NCBI GenBank assembly: GCA_026120185.1
Contig: JANUWF010001059.1
Location: forward strand, 1,099,001 to 1,163,000
Direction: 5' to 3'
Length of the DNA: 64,000 nt
Origin: Voacanga thouarsii
Lineage: Eukaryota; Streptophyta; Magnoliopsida; Gentianales; Apocynaceae
Shown: positions 1 to 11,758 of the stretch, piece after piece
How positions within the stretch are numbered: the first letter of the stretch is position 1
Layout of the letters: each line of letters begins with the position of its first letter
Translations under genes and position numbers: made by a program
Notes under the pieces: generated by a model
Databases searched by the model: none
Seen by the model: the letters and a program-made list of their open reading frames with translations, nothing else
Told to the model about the DNA's origin: nothing

Positions 1-1200
1 AATTTTTTTGAGGAAAGAGCTCTTTCAAATTTCAGACCAAAGTAACTTACAACAATGAGAGCTTCTCGAAATGACTTAAGAATATCCTACGCCCTAAATA
101 AAGCAAGATGCCCAGTGCAATTAATACTGGAGTAAAAATGAGTTGGTGAGAGAAATAAAGATTTCTTTTGAGGAGCAAAAAAATGTTCAAAGACGATTGC
201 AGCTGATTGAAAATAAATGCAGAGAGAGATAACACAAGATTTATAGCAGTTTGATCTACCAAGATCTACATACACTACCTTAAGCTCACACTTAAGGATT
301 TTCAACCTGATTTCATAAACCCTACTCAATGGTATGAATTTGTACCAAATACAAGAAAGGATCACAACACTTAGCTTTACCAAAACCTCTTAATCGATCA
401 AAAAATCAAGGTTCACCCAAATGGGTTTTACACCACAACATTGACACACCAAGATGATTGAAGAAATGAAATTCAAAATGGGTCACTCTTTTGAGTAGCT
501 ATACACGACAAATGAGCTCAAATAATCTTTACCTTTTTTATACAATTTAATTTCACTTTGAAGCACCATAAAAAGGGAGACTTTTGTTTTCTATGTAGGA
601 AGTGTGTTTCTTAGAAGGATAGGACAAAAATCTACTTTCATATAAGGTTTTAAAACCTTTTATAGAGGCACAAAGTACAGTTCCAATGGCTAGTTTTCAT
701 TGTCAGATTTGCCAAAGTTTTGGACGATGGTGTATCAAAAAGGTATGTCCAAAATGACAAATTTTCCAGCAAAATCGATTTGATACTGTTCACAGGATTT
801 CGGATGAAGATTTTTTATGTAGGGTCACCTAAATTACTCAATCCAAATTTATGAGAATTTAAAACTTTGAAAGTTTTTTGTTTTAGTGCTTCAAGGTAGA
901 ATTAAACTGAATCATAAGATAAAGAAAACATAGAAATTTACACAGAAAATACCTTAACAAAGATTACTAGCCTAAGGTTCTTCCATATTGAATCCTTAGT
1001 ATGTAATCTCTTAAGCTTGATCTTCTTCTTGATCTCCTATTCTCGGATTCTATTACTTCAAGAGTTGCTTAGCAATCCTGTTTGCATGCCTTGGAAAAAC
1101 TAAGGTCAAACATGTCCTATAACATGTAAATCACACAAGTTAGTCCTCATCAATATTTGTCATAAGTCAAAATACTAGAGAACGCTCTTAGGGCTTATAA
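1..1200 (-). repeat. 3' LTR (partial) of SIRE/Maximus-type Ty1/copia element
   Basis: On the minus strand the LTR begins next to a G-rich polypurine tract at 1201-1208 and reads toward position 1, where the window cuts it. A strong TATA box lies near 656-665. The G-rich tract just after a 'gtttgtcatcactcaaaaa' stretch is the usual 3' end of SIRE/Maximus internal DNA. The first bases are TTATAAGCCC rather than a clean TG, so the exact edge is inferred. No coding sequence is seen here; open frames in this stretch are short and have no recognisable motif. Its partner 5' LTR is missing, because the SIRE copy is truncated near 42280. Confidence 0.72.
654..668 (-). promoter_or_regulatory. TATA box in SIRE LTR
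   Basis: The minus strand reads GCCTCTATAAAAGG, a near-ideal plant TATA box, about 540 bases inside the LTR. It is the likely U3 promoter for the SIRE transcript. Transcription would run toward position 1 in this copy, out of the window. Confidence 0.6.
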
Positions 1201-1223
1201 TCTCCCCCTTTTTGAGTGATGAC
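1201..1223 (-). other. Polypurine tract of SIRE element
   Basis: The minus strand reads CAAAAAGGGGGAGA directly before the LTR. This is the plus-strand priming site for reverse transcription, and the preceding GTCATCACT stretch is typical of the 3' end of SIRE/Maximus elements. Confidence 0.7.
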
Positions 1224-2307
1224 AAACTCAATGAGATTGTGATATAAAGAATAATGATATATATATAGTATGGGCATGTTAGAGCGAGGGAAATAAGAAT
1301 ATTTTCATGGAATATAATCTCTTATTATAGGACTTAAAGAGTGCTTATGAGTTTAAGATAAAAAAATTAAAGCATATACTCACAAACATGGGTCGATGAG
1401 CCTATGGCCCAATCTACCTCCATATCCTTCTTGCTTCCACAAGAGAATAGCCGCAAATAGTAGTTACAAAAAAAATGTATAGATACGTACACAAAGAGGT
1501 ATAGAAGATAAATCATAAGATCAGATACTCCCCTTAATATGTGCACATATAAACATATGTAAGATATGAGATTAAGAAGACTAATTTGAGAGAAAACTAG
1601 ATTCAACTTTTGGACACCCAAAATATGCATCCAAAACTAGATGGAGGAGAGTACGGAACTTTTGGACTTTAGGTTTTGGATGTCCAAGACATGTGTCCAA
1701 AATAGGCTAAAGTTTGACAGAAATTGTCCTTTTTTAAAACTTATTTTTAGACTTAGAATGTTTGGATCAAGAAAATGTGTGTCTAAAACTCCCCCTGTGT
1801 ATGTATAAGAAATAACGAGTTTTTAGAAATTTTGATCTAGCCAAGTTTTCTCAAGACATTTCAGACTTCAAGGAAAGTTTTGAGTAATGAAGAATATATG
1901 AGTAACTAATCCTTATCAGCTGAGATTTTTAACATAAAGCATATCATAATAGCTTTGATAAATAACCATATCATAATAGCCTTAAAAAAATAGATTGATC
2001 AACAACTCTAATCTCAATGATACCTTTATACATAAAAACGCCTTTGACTGAAAACAAGATATCAAGCTAGTTTTTCAATGAGTCACTTTTTTTTAGCAGC
2101 AACAAACTATGATCACAGTCATTTTGAGATCACAAATCATGTTCATCATAAACCAATACAAGAAAATTTCATAGTATACTAATTTGATCACACCCAAAAC
2201 TTGACATGAATTCCATAGACAGTTTCACAGGATCTTAAAAAAATTTCAGAATCAGCATATAAATATGTTGCAGTGCAAAACATAATAGCTAATTCCAATT
2301 CATAGTG
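1224..2307 (-). other. SIRE 3' untranslated spacer, no gene seen
   Basis: AT-rich DNA between the env-like gene and the polypurine tract. It holds degenerate copies of a short motif around TTTGGAC/GTCCAAAA (about 1600-1780), also seen at 6430-6560 on the far side of the env-like gene. I see no gene in it. Confidence 0.5.
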
Positions 2308-4275
2308 TTGTTGGGATGTATACCTTCTTAAACTAGGTTTCTGATGTAAATATTGAATGTTTTAATAAAAGAATTTATTTTCAGAAATTATTTGTGAATT
2401 TACAATTTTATTTGTACACAATTACATTTGGAAAATACCCATTGTGTTTAAGTAAGTGGTCTATGTGAATGGAAGTCTTTCACAATAAGGTCTGGATCAT
2501 GGGTTACTTAATACATAAACATTCGTTCTTAACCGATTGATGAGAATGAGAATCTCATCATGTCTAAGTTATTATATTGTGAATTCTAAATAGGGAATGG
2601 CTTACCTTTAGCTAGTGAGTAGTCCACTCACTTCAAGACATAAGCGTATTTTAAATACGTAGAACAGAACCTGTAGTAGTGGTTTCTGAAAGTACTATAT
2701 AGTAGAAACCTAGACTACTATCACTACAGCGTGGATAGTACTCTACGACTTGAGTATGAGTTGGTGGTCTGACGAAGCTGGAAGCATATGCTTTGATATA
2801 CTATAGTTGAGGTTCTATCGTAGGGCTAATATACTTGCATGTTGGGTATGTATGACTAGTTAGTTAAGACAAACTTGTACAAGATAGTTTCTATACTATA
2901 TCACCCCTTGTGATTGTCTGAATGATCTAATATTCAGGGCCCTTGAAAATATGACTTGGATGTTTGCTTTAGGGTAGCTCACTTAGAAAGCGAAAACAAT
3001 CCAGGAAGTCGTGGATCATTAGACTAGAGGCCTAAGGATGGTAGATGTCATTTATAGGGGTGTTAGTACACTTTTTCCTCTTAAATGTACGATGATATAT
3101 AGAGGGGTATTTTAGTCATTACAACTATAGGTTGGAGACTTTGCTAACGCAGTATTGTTCTTGGGGTCAATATTTCCTTATGGTGATATTAGGAAATATT
3201 TAAAATGTAAAATACAGCTATTTATATAGTAAGGGTATTTTGGTCATTTAGTAGCCAAGGCGGTATGTCTTTTGGTCCAGTATAGACCATGAGTCCTAAT
3301 TAAATACGGGCTAAGGAATTGATCATAAATTAAATGGAATTATTTTATTTAAGTAGCCTGATTTAATTATTGGGCTAAAATAAAATAAAGGTCCATGGAG
3401 AGAGAATTTTTTAAATTAGTTTGGTGGGTTAATTAATTATTCAGGGCTTTGGCCCAGTTTGAATAATTAGAGATTAATCTGGGACTAAACTGATTTAGAC
3501 TTATTCAATTAGACTGGTTTAATTGGGCTGAAAAATTAATTATTTGTTGGACCATTAAGTTGGTTCTAACTAGAATAATTAATTAAGCCCAAAAGGTTAA
3601 ACTAAGAGTCCAATGGCCCAGTCCAGTTTAACCTAAGGTTTTATTTAGGTTAAATAGGAGGATTGGAAATAATGTTATTGTTACAAAACACACAATCTAA
3701 GAGACGGCTTCTTCTCTGTGGAATAGCCAGGCGTTTCTCTCTCTCTCTCTCTCTCTCTCTTAAGAAAAAATCCCTAGCCTGTTAGTTGTTCACCAAATGG
3801 TAGTTAGGCAGGCCATATACTGGAAGACTGAGAGTTTGGCATTCACATACATGCAAAGGCGGAGTAGGAGGCTTGCAGGAATCGCACCAGAGACTTCTAC
3901 CAGCACACCTACCTCGGTTGCGCGTGTTCCGGCCCAGCTAACTCTTAGAACGAGGAAAAGAGGTAAAAAAAATTTTAAGCTCAGAATCTGGACAGAGCGC
4001 AATCGGCGCGGGCTAGGGTTGCTAGAGCCGGCGTCGGGTCTGTCCTGGAGTTCCCCTGTTCTTGTTTTTCCAATTTTTTTATGTTTGCTTCCGCTGCGTG
4101 CTCCGTGTTTTCCCGCTTTCCGTGCCTTCAAGCGCAACACCGCTCAATCATTTGTATTAGTGCACAAAGAATCAGAATAATATCGCAATAATAGCAGTAA
4201 TCAATCAGCAGTGCAGTAGAGAATTAACAGCATAGCACTGTATATCACTACCACAGAGATCACAATAGCACAACA
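2308..4275 (+). repeat. Solo LTR of a Ty1/copia element (about 1.97 kb)
   Basis: Starts (T)TGTTGGGATGTATACC and ends ...CACAACA. TAGTG flanks both ends (2303-2307 and 4276-4280) and supports these borders, with one extra T at the left edge. Several blocks match the truncated copia LTR at 42290-43487 read on the other strand, for example CTAAATAGGGAATRGCTTA and CACCCCTTGTGATTGTC, so the two belong to related families. No internal retrotransposon sequence is attached, so this is a solo LTR inside the SIRE element. The end near 3880-4140 is locally GC-rich and open on both strands (127 and 116 codons). A (TC)n run lies at 3733-3760. Confidence 0.75.
3733..3760 (+). repeat. (TC)n microsatellite
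   Basis: About 13 uninterrupted CT/TC units in the promoter-proximal or leader part of the copia solo LTR. Confidence 0.95.
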
Positions 4276-4280
4276 TAGTG

Positions 4281-4589
4281 CACAAATTTCCATTTTTCCA
4301 AGTGCACAATCACAACAATCCCATCCATCATTCACAATCACAATCCCAACTATCATTTTTCTCCTTTTTTTGTTATCAATCAACATATAGAGTAAGGAGA
4401 GTAATCAGTAAATTTATGAAGCAGAGAAGATTGTATATACAAAGCATTCTTAAACTAAGCAGAGACAATAGTTCAAGGACAGAAAGTGAATTGTTCAAAA
4501 TACTGGGCAGAATTAAAAATTGTTTAATGAAAAGCAGTAAGGAGTTTATGGTAGATGGAGGTTGGAAATCAATCCACTGATCCAATCAC
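4281..4589. other. AT-rich spacer downstream of the SIRE env-like gene
   Basis: Sequence between the solo LTR and the end of the env-like gene. It contains ACAATCACAA-type low-complexity DNA. Open frames exist on both strands without any motif I recognise; I see no gene. Confidence 0.4.
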
Positions 4590-6137
4590 TCAGGAAATGT
4601 GAACAGTCTCAGTCTTTGACCTGGCACCCTCTCTGGAATGCTGTCCAGCAAGCCTACTAGATTTTTGCTTGACTACCACATGTTTTTGTCTCTTTCTAGA
4701 TAAGACACGAAGTTCAGTAGGGGTAGGAGGTGCTACATCTTCCTAATGTGGGGATTTTTCTCGGTTTTGCTCAGGGACTATCATTTCCTCAGCCTGTTGC
4801 TCTTTTGCAGCTACTTCTTCAACTTTAGGGATATGTTGTTCTATAGTTGCCTTTGCTGGGGACGGTGCTGTTGGAACAGACATTGGTTCATCCTTTTTAG
4901 CCTTTTCTTCCACTACAGTCAGCCTATTTCCAAGAGTTTAAATCTCTAAACTAAGGCTATCCACTTTAACTGTCAACAAATTTATTGCATTCAGAATGCT
5001 TTCACTGATCCCTTTGTCTTGAGTTCGCTGTTTCCCTTTGGTAGAGGATTCTTCTTGAGGTTCTACCACAATTTTTCTTTTTACTCCGATAGAAGGGGCA
5101 TTCTTACCTTCAACTTTAATTTTAACAGTTTTTCTTTTTCATCACTAGCTGCATCTCGAAGCCACTTCCACTCATCTTCCAATCTCACATATCCCATTCA
5201 TTTAAATGATTCAAAATTGTACACATTCATTTTTTAGGGCACGGGGGGAATAGAATTCAATCAACACCAAAGTGCCTAAACACCTTCATCAATAGATTTC
5301 TATAGGGTAAAGCTTTGCTAGAGGTGATTTTAGTCTGCATCATCTACTTGGTAGCCAGATACCCAAAACTTATTTGTCTACCTTCAACGAGTGCCAACAT
5401 AATCACCATTTGTATTATGTTGATGGAAGTTTGTGACCGAAGCTTGGAACCACTATGGTTGAAACCATGTAAGTGCAGGATCCTATCCTCTCCATTCATC
5501 CACTTTATGTTTCTATCACTAAAGTTCTTAAAGCTCTTCTCGCCAGTAAACATACTTTCAAACTTCCTTAAATTAAACATATTAGATCCTTCTAGAAACT
5601 TTTTTAGTTCAAATACTGAATCCCGCCATTTCTAACCTCATACATTCTGTTCAATAGACGGTGATCAAACTCAAGATTTTTATCCTAACTCTAGAGGTGT
5701 ACCACCGGACCATAAACCCCCTCCGATTTTCTTTAGTCAGCCTTTTCTTAGGTTAGCATAAAATTCCCAAATGAGTGAGGTAAACAGTTTCTCATATACA
5801 GATAACAAAGCTCCACAACCAAGAGACTCAAACATGTTTAACACACTTGAAAAATTTAGAAACGATACTATATTTGCACGATAGCAAAAAATTATTGTTC
5901 GATTTCTCAAAACCCATTCATTAAAATTAGATTTACTTTGTGAATCTAAAAGTGAGGTACTTGAGTCTCAGAACTTTCCTGTTCTGGAGATAATTTAGAG
6001 GAGTCACTCTAAGAAGCTGAGATTTCTGGAGCGATCTCTTTTCCTTTTTCTGTTGCTGTTGATTTCTTATTCATCATCAAAGATATTTTTTGGACTTTCT
6101 TTAATTTTAGTTTGGTTGATATTGGTATTTTTGCCAT
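4590..6137 (-). pseudogene. SIRE env-like gene (degenerate)
   Basis: The minus-strand ATG at 6137 opens a short basic Lys/Ser/Thr-rich N-terminus (MAKIPISTKLKLKK). Stops follow at about codons 43 and 62. A middle block (5580-5330) has the layout of the plant-specific domain common in SIRE and Athila env-like ORFs: a helical stretch, then GEDRILH, then SINIIQMVIMLALVEGR, then KALPYRNLLMKVFRHFGV. The C-terminal part (5090-4595) is charged, contains a likely coiled coil (ISESILNAINLLTVKVDSL) and ends in a basic tail including SSRLAG. Position between RNase H and the 3' LTR is exactly that of the SIRE1 env-like ORF. Whether such ORFs have any envelope role is unproven. No signal peptide or transmembrane segment is seen in the readable parts. 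Several frameshifts and stops make this copy dead. Confidence 0.72.
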
Positions 6138-6639
6138 TGTAGTAAGAGGATGAAGGCTTGACCTTTTTGTTGTTCAGAGAGAAGCTCAAAAGATTTTGAG
6201 GAAGAGAAGATGAAGTATGGGTGGTTTCAAATTTCGGGAGAGAAGAGAGAGAGAAAACCTTTTGTGTGTTCCTAGGAATTTATGATAGTAAGTACACTCA
6301 AGTACATTGGAAAAAGCTTTTTTATCAAAGATTTCAAAAAGTAGCTTGATAAAAGTGCTAATATTTTGAAATTCAAAAAGAAAAATATAGAAGCATTTAT
6401 TCTTGAGGAATACACGGAGCATCAAAGGTAATTCTATTTTGGATTCAGACTTGATCCGAAATGTCCATCCAAAAAGGAACTCCTTCTGGAGAGAGTTTTG
6501 GAAGTGAATTTTGGACTTATTCTTTGAAATGCTGCATCCAGAACCATCATCCAAAAGATGTATATTCAGGGGTTCTGCAAATGAAAACATCAATTCTTTG
6601 GCAATTGTGTCAGTCACATGATCTTTGTAATTCCTAAGC
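6138..6639 (-). other. pol to env-like spacer of SIRE
   Basis: Lies between the end of RNase H and the env-like ATG. A 143-codon open frame (6186-6617, minus) crosses it, but it shows no recognisable domain and probably reflects AT-rich DNA. It shares the GTCCAAAA-type motifs seen at 1600-1780. Confidence 0.4.
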
Positions 6640-8566
6640 CTCTTCTCAGATTATTGAACCTTACTTCGAGCCAGAGATGTTATAAAAATATATACAAATT
6701 GTTCATCAGTTGAAATATATTCAACACACACATCTTCAATAAGCACATGATCCTTAATAAAATGATGTTTAACTTCTATATGATTGGTCCTAGAATGTTG
6801 AACAGGATTCTTGGTTAGATCGATAGCACTTGATTGCCAAATAATATAGGTATGCAATTAAAATTGAGACCAAAATCAAGTAGTATATTTTTCATCCATA
6901 GAATTTGTGCACAGCAACTCCCAACTGCAATGTATTCAGCCTCGGTTGTGGATAAGGATACATAGGCCTACTTTTTGCTATGCCATGACACTAGAGAATG
7001 TCCAAGAAATTGGTAGTGGCCACTGGTGCTTTTTCTTTCAACTTTACAGTCTGCATAATCCACATCGATACATCCTATAAGATCAAAAGTATTAGTGCAA
7101 GGATACTATAAGCCATAATCATATGTTCCAACCAAATATCTAAGGATGCGTTTCATGGCACATAAGTGTGATTCCTTTAGACATGATTGAAATCGAGCAC
7201 AAAGACAGACTAAAATATGATATCTGGCTAGCTGGCAGTAAGATAGAGTAAACTTTCAATCATACCTCTATATTTAGATTCGTCTACCTTCTTACCTTTA
7301 TCATCTTTGTTAAGTTTTAGGGAAGTACTCATAGGTGTGTAGATTTTTTTGGCTTCGTTCATACCAAAACTTTTGAGCAACTTCTTTGTATACTTAGATT
7401 GATTTAGGAAGATTCCATCATTGCTTTGTTTAATTTGTAGCCCGAGAAAGAAGTTGAGTTTTCCTATCATGCTCATTTTGAATTCTTGCTGCATTATCTT
7501 AGCAAACATCTTACACAAGGAATCATTAGTAGCACAAAAAATGATATCATCAACACAAATTTGAACAATAAGAAGATCTCCAGATTTTTATGATTTAATA
7601 AACAGTGTAGTATCAATCCAGCCTCTTGAAGAACCTTTTGAGAGCAAGAATCCACTAAGTCTTTCATACCAAGCTTGTGGGGCTTATTTTAAACAATAAA
7701 AGGCCTTTGAAATTTTGAAAACGTAGTTTGAAAAATGCTCATGAATAAAGCCCGAAGGTTGTTCTACATATACTTCATCCTTAATAAAACCATTTAGAAA
7801 TGCACTTTTAACATCTATTTGATAAAACATAAAATTTTTGAAATATGCAAAGGTAAGAAACATTCTTATGGATTCTAGTCTAGCAACAGGAGCAAATGTT
7901 TCATCATAATCAAAGCCCTCTTCTTAATTGAATCCTTGGGCAATGAGTCTAGCTTTATTTCTAATGACCACTCCATTTTCATCAAATTTGTTTCTAAAGA
8001 CTCACTTGGTACCAATAACCGAATAATCAAGTGGTCTATGGACGAGTTTTCAAACTTGATTTCTCTCAAATCAGTTCAGCTCTTTTTGCATAGCAATTAT
8101 CTAAAATTCATCATGTAAGGCTACATCAATGCAGTTAGGTTCTATGCTAGAGAGTAGAGCAATATCATCTATGAAATACTGTCTAGTTTTAACTCCACGG
8201 CTAGGATCACCAATAATTTACTCTTTTGGATGATCGATTTTGAACTTCCAATCTCTTGGTAATCCTTGATCCGTGAGTTCTTTAGTTTTGTGCTTGCTTT
8301 GTTCAACTTGTTGCTATTCAAATTCCTCTTCTTTGGCATGAGTGTCCAGTGGTGGTGTTTTGTGCTATTTTTTCCCTCTTTCTTTTGAACTTCCTACATC
8401 ATTATCATCTTCTCTTGAAGTATAAATGTTAGATTCATCAAAGACAATATGTATGGATTCTTCCACACATAGAGTTCTCTTATTATAACTTTATATGCCT
8501 TTTTATTGGAAGAGTATCCAAGGAATATAGCCTCATCGGACTTGCTATCAAAATTTTCATGGTTGT
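6640..8566 (-). pseudogene. SIRE copia pol: integrase C-terminal linker, reverse transcriptase, RNase H (degenerate)
   Basis: Reading down the minus strand from 8566, the linker motif FDSKSDEAIFLGYS (8550-8500) is typical of copia integrase C-termini. RT follows, with KWVFRNKLDENG near 8000, FYQIDVKSAFLNG near 7810, and the catalytic box at 7537-7557, which reads CVDDIIF instead of YVDD. Next are KLNFFLGLQIKQ and the RNase H motifs GYADC-like (about 7020) and STTEAEYIA (6930-6955). The ORF ends near 6640 with a KPLAR-like tail. The upstream half of pol lies beyond the solo LTR at 8567-10022. Several stops and frame changes are present, so the polyprotein cannot be made. RT and RNase H copy the element RNA into DNA in virus-like particles. 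Confidence 0.88.
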
Positions 8567-10022
8567 TGTTGGGGATATACCCTAGAGTCAATTTGTACTT
8601 ATACAATTGTCATTATGTTTTATATAATAATAATATGAGGCTTTCCTTTCCATGAATAGTGAGTTTTGTTTTGTTGGTCATCAAGTACGTGACTTGATAG
8701 TAAAACCCTACAATGAATACAATGACTATTCTAAAACTGTCCCTGATCGATTATTATTATTGGAATAATAATAAATTAAGATTAGTATGTTTGTGACTTG
8801 ATGGCTAAGTTTTACTGGCCATGGATATTTGTGATATCGAGTCAAGACATAAATAAATGTTAGAGAACATTGTATTGGACATGACCCACTATAAAAGTAC
8901 TTCATGGAATATGTCATAAGTACTTTCTAGCCATAATAATATTGAAAGTCCTTCGACCTAAATTCATCATAGTTTCCTACTTGATAAATTCAATATTTTG
9001 ACATTGTCTAAAGTTGTCTTTAACCAAATAATAAATTAGACTACTATTAGATATAGAATAAATCAAGGAGAGGAGTATGATTGATTGTGAAGGAATTTGT
9101 CCCTCTCAGTTATGGGAGAGATATCCATGGGCCCCTTGATAAGTTAGACTGTTAAAAATGCATGGCCGTGCTCAAATATATCAATCTAAGATATTGATAT
9201 CATTTGTTTGAACAGTCTACTATGAAATCAAGAAATAATTGATTAAGCTTAATAAGGATGACATGCTACGTGCCTTATGCTTAATATGGATATCGTGTGA
9301 CAAAAGGACTAAATATAAAATTATGGTTTGGTTCAAAGAGATCACCGATCTTCATTTAACCTGGATAGTTATAATGTTTTGCTAGAAACCGCTTATAACT
9401 TGTGGGCCATTTAAATATGATTTAGGCACACTGCCAGTGTTAAATGACCCTATAGGGTCACACAATAAGCGAACTTGTTAGGTTATTTTTCTGGTGACCA
9501 GGTTCGATGAATCTGGATGATATCCAGATTATAAGAATCTGACTCGGTAAATTAATTAGTTAAATTACCGAGATAATGGCAGAATCTTATCATATCAGTT
9601 TTAATTTAATTTGAATTTAAATTAGAATATGATAAGATATTATTAGGGTTGGACTCTAAGAGGTTCAGGGGTTTTTAAGAAAACCCTAATCGTCTTTTCA
9701 ATAGTCCAATTTTTCAATTGAGAACATTTGTGCCATTCTCTACCAGAACAAAAAAAAAAAAAAAAACCTCTCAAACCCTAGGCGCTAGCACTCCCCGGGT
9801 ATCGAGTGAGTTCGCAGTGTGTATCCGATAGAGGACTTTCGCATACTGCAGCGTCTGGTGATTGTTCGGGTTGAACGTACAACAGCGCAACCAGAATCGA
9901 AGGATTTTGATTACATCAACCAGAGGTAATTCTTAAAGATTAGATCTTCTTAATCGTTTACTTGGGTCCTCGGGAGGGATTCGTGGATGTTTTCCGCGTT
10001 TAGGAGTCCACGAATCCTAACA
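8567..10022 (+). repeat. Solo LTR of a Ty1/copia element (1.46 kb)
   Basis: Begins TGTTGGGGATATACC and ends CGAATCCTAACA, with short inverted ends TGTTrGG/CCtAACA. The SIRE pol frame is clearly interrupted: GCKYFVL lies to the right and HENFDSKSDEA to the left. The right flank is GTCTT. The left flank reads GTTGT, which fits a GTCTT duplication that lost three bases. An A18 run lies at 9751-9768. No internal domains are attached, so it is a solo LTR. Confidence 0.8.
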
Positions 10023-10874
10023 GTCTTAGGTATTAAGAACAAAGTATTTGCAGCCAAATACTTTGAAATAAGAAATTGATGAAGTTTTGTCAAACATAAA
10101 CTCAAAGGGTGTTTTTGTTAGAAAAGGTCTCAACATCACTCAGTTTACTATAGCATGCTGTATTTACAGCTTTAGCCCAGACGTATTTTGGAAGATAGTT
10201 TTAACAAATCATAGATCTAGCCATTTCTTGAAAAATTCAAATTTTCCTCTCCACAACACCATTTTGTTAAGGAGTTTTAGCAGTTAAAAAATTGTGAAAA
10301 ACTCTATTTTCATCACAAAAGTGTGTAAACTTACTATTGCAAAATTCTCTTCCATTATCATTTCTAATAGAAATCAGTTTGCATCCAATATATTTTTGGA
10401 CGCGCTTGAATAATTTTGAAAATTCAAAAAACATTTCATCCTTTTGTCCAAGGAACAAGGTATAAGTAAATCTTGAGACGTCATCTACTAACACATAAGC
10501 ATACCTCTTACCACCAAGGCTAGTGGTCATTATTGGTCCAAACAAATCTATATGAATTAATTCAAGAGGTTTTGAGGTGGAAATCATTTTCTTGGGTTTG
10601 AAAGAAGTTTTGATTTGTTTTCTAAATTGGCATGCATCACAAATTTTACTTTTATCAAACTTTATTTTCGGCAATCCCCTAACAAGCTCTTTTGAGGATA
10701 ATTTGTTTAGCAAATCAAATGGTACATGGCCTAATATTCAATGCCAAAGATACCCATCATTGTCATCATGCACAGAAAGACATCTAATACCCTGAGCAAT
10801 AAGATCTTTTAGAAAGAATACATAGACATTTCCAATACGGTAAGCAATAAATATTATTTCATTATTTACACTAT
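10023..10874 (-). pseudogene. SIRE copia pol: GAG-pre-integrase and integrase core (degenerate)
   Basis: The minus strand from 10874 reads RIGNVYV, then a pre-integrase zinc region (WH near 10740, GHVPFDLLNKLSSKELVRGL, CDAC near 10620). The integrase core follows: HIDLFGP with the first catalytic Asp (about 10555), YAYVLVDDVSRFTY, IRNDNGREF with the second Asp (about 10355) and QNGVVER with the Glu (about 10250). So the D-D-E triad can still be read. A stop replaces an Arg in the WHRRLGH-type motif, and more stops follow toward 10023. The 5' side is cut by the Athila element at 10875; the frame resumes at 41743. Confidence 0.88.
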
Positions 10875-11398
10875 TGATAGGGCTTAAATTAGTCATATTT
10901 TCCTAGTTATTTGAGACTATTTTGTGATACATTTTGTTCAATAACTAGCCATATTCCTTTATATTTGAGATTTTACCCTTAGAAAGGTATTTTGTGCATT
11001 ATTTTAGATTTTAGGGGTAAAATAAGACAAAAACGTCTCAAAACAGAACAGAGGCGGCGCCAGCTATGATAGAGGAATCGGCGCCGGCCACGTCCTGCTG
11101 GCACACACTTTGAGATGATGAAAAAGCAAGTGAGACAAAGCTGAACAAAACCAAACTGATGTCGTTTAGGGAGCTGGAAACGGCGCCGGCTGCATTCTGG
11201 AAGGTTGCATGAAAATCAAGAAAAAAATCGGCGAACGATTGGAGAAACAGAACACAACCGGCGCTGGCTGTGAGGCTGTAGGTGGCCCTGGCTGTGCCTT
11301 GATTTTTGTACTCATTTTTTGGTAATTTGCAGAATTTTAGTATTTTCCTACTTCTAATCAGACAAAAACCCTACACCAACGAATTTAGTCACTTCCTA

Positions 11399-11412
11399 AG
11401 CCTATAAATAAA
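11399..11412 (+). promoter_or_regulatory. TATA box of Athila 5' LTR
   Basis: Reads AGCCTATAAATAAAG. The same position reads CTACAAATAGAG in the 3' LTR (about 40809) and CTATAAATAG in the solo LTR (34319-34331, minus). It is the probable core promoter. Confidence 0.6.
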
Positions 11413-11758
11413 GAGAAAACACAAGAGAAAATGGGAAAAATTCATAGATCATAACAGAAAATCACTCAAATCAAAGAGGAATTCTACCAAATCAAGGAGG
11501 ATTGTGCAAGAATGTCTTCAAAGAAAGAAGAAGGAGGCTTGTCTATGAGTGCTTTCTTTTACTTTGTTTTATTTTTCTTGAACAATGATGTGTTAATTGT
11601 TTTATTGTAATTCAACATTATTTTCGTTATTCATAATTTTTAGAGTTATTTAAACTTTTGATTAATTGGTTGTTCTTCTTGGTATTTAATTACTTGTGCT
11701 TATTATAAGATTAGTTGGTTGTTTCTTTCCGTTAACTTACTGGACCAAGGGGGTTGAT

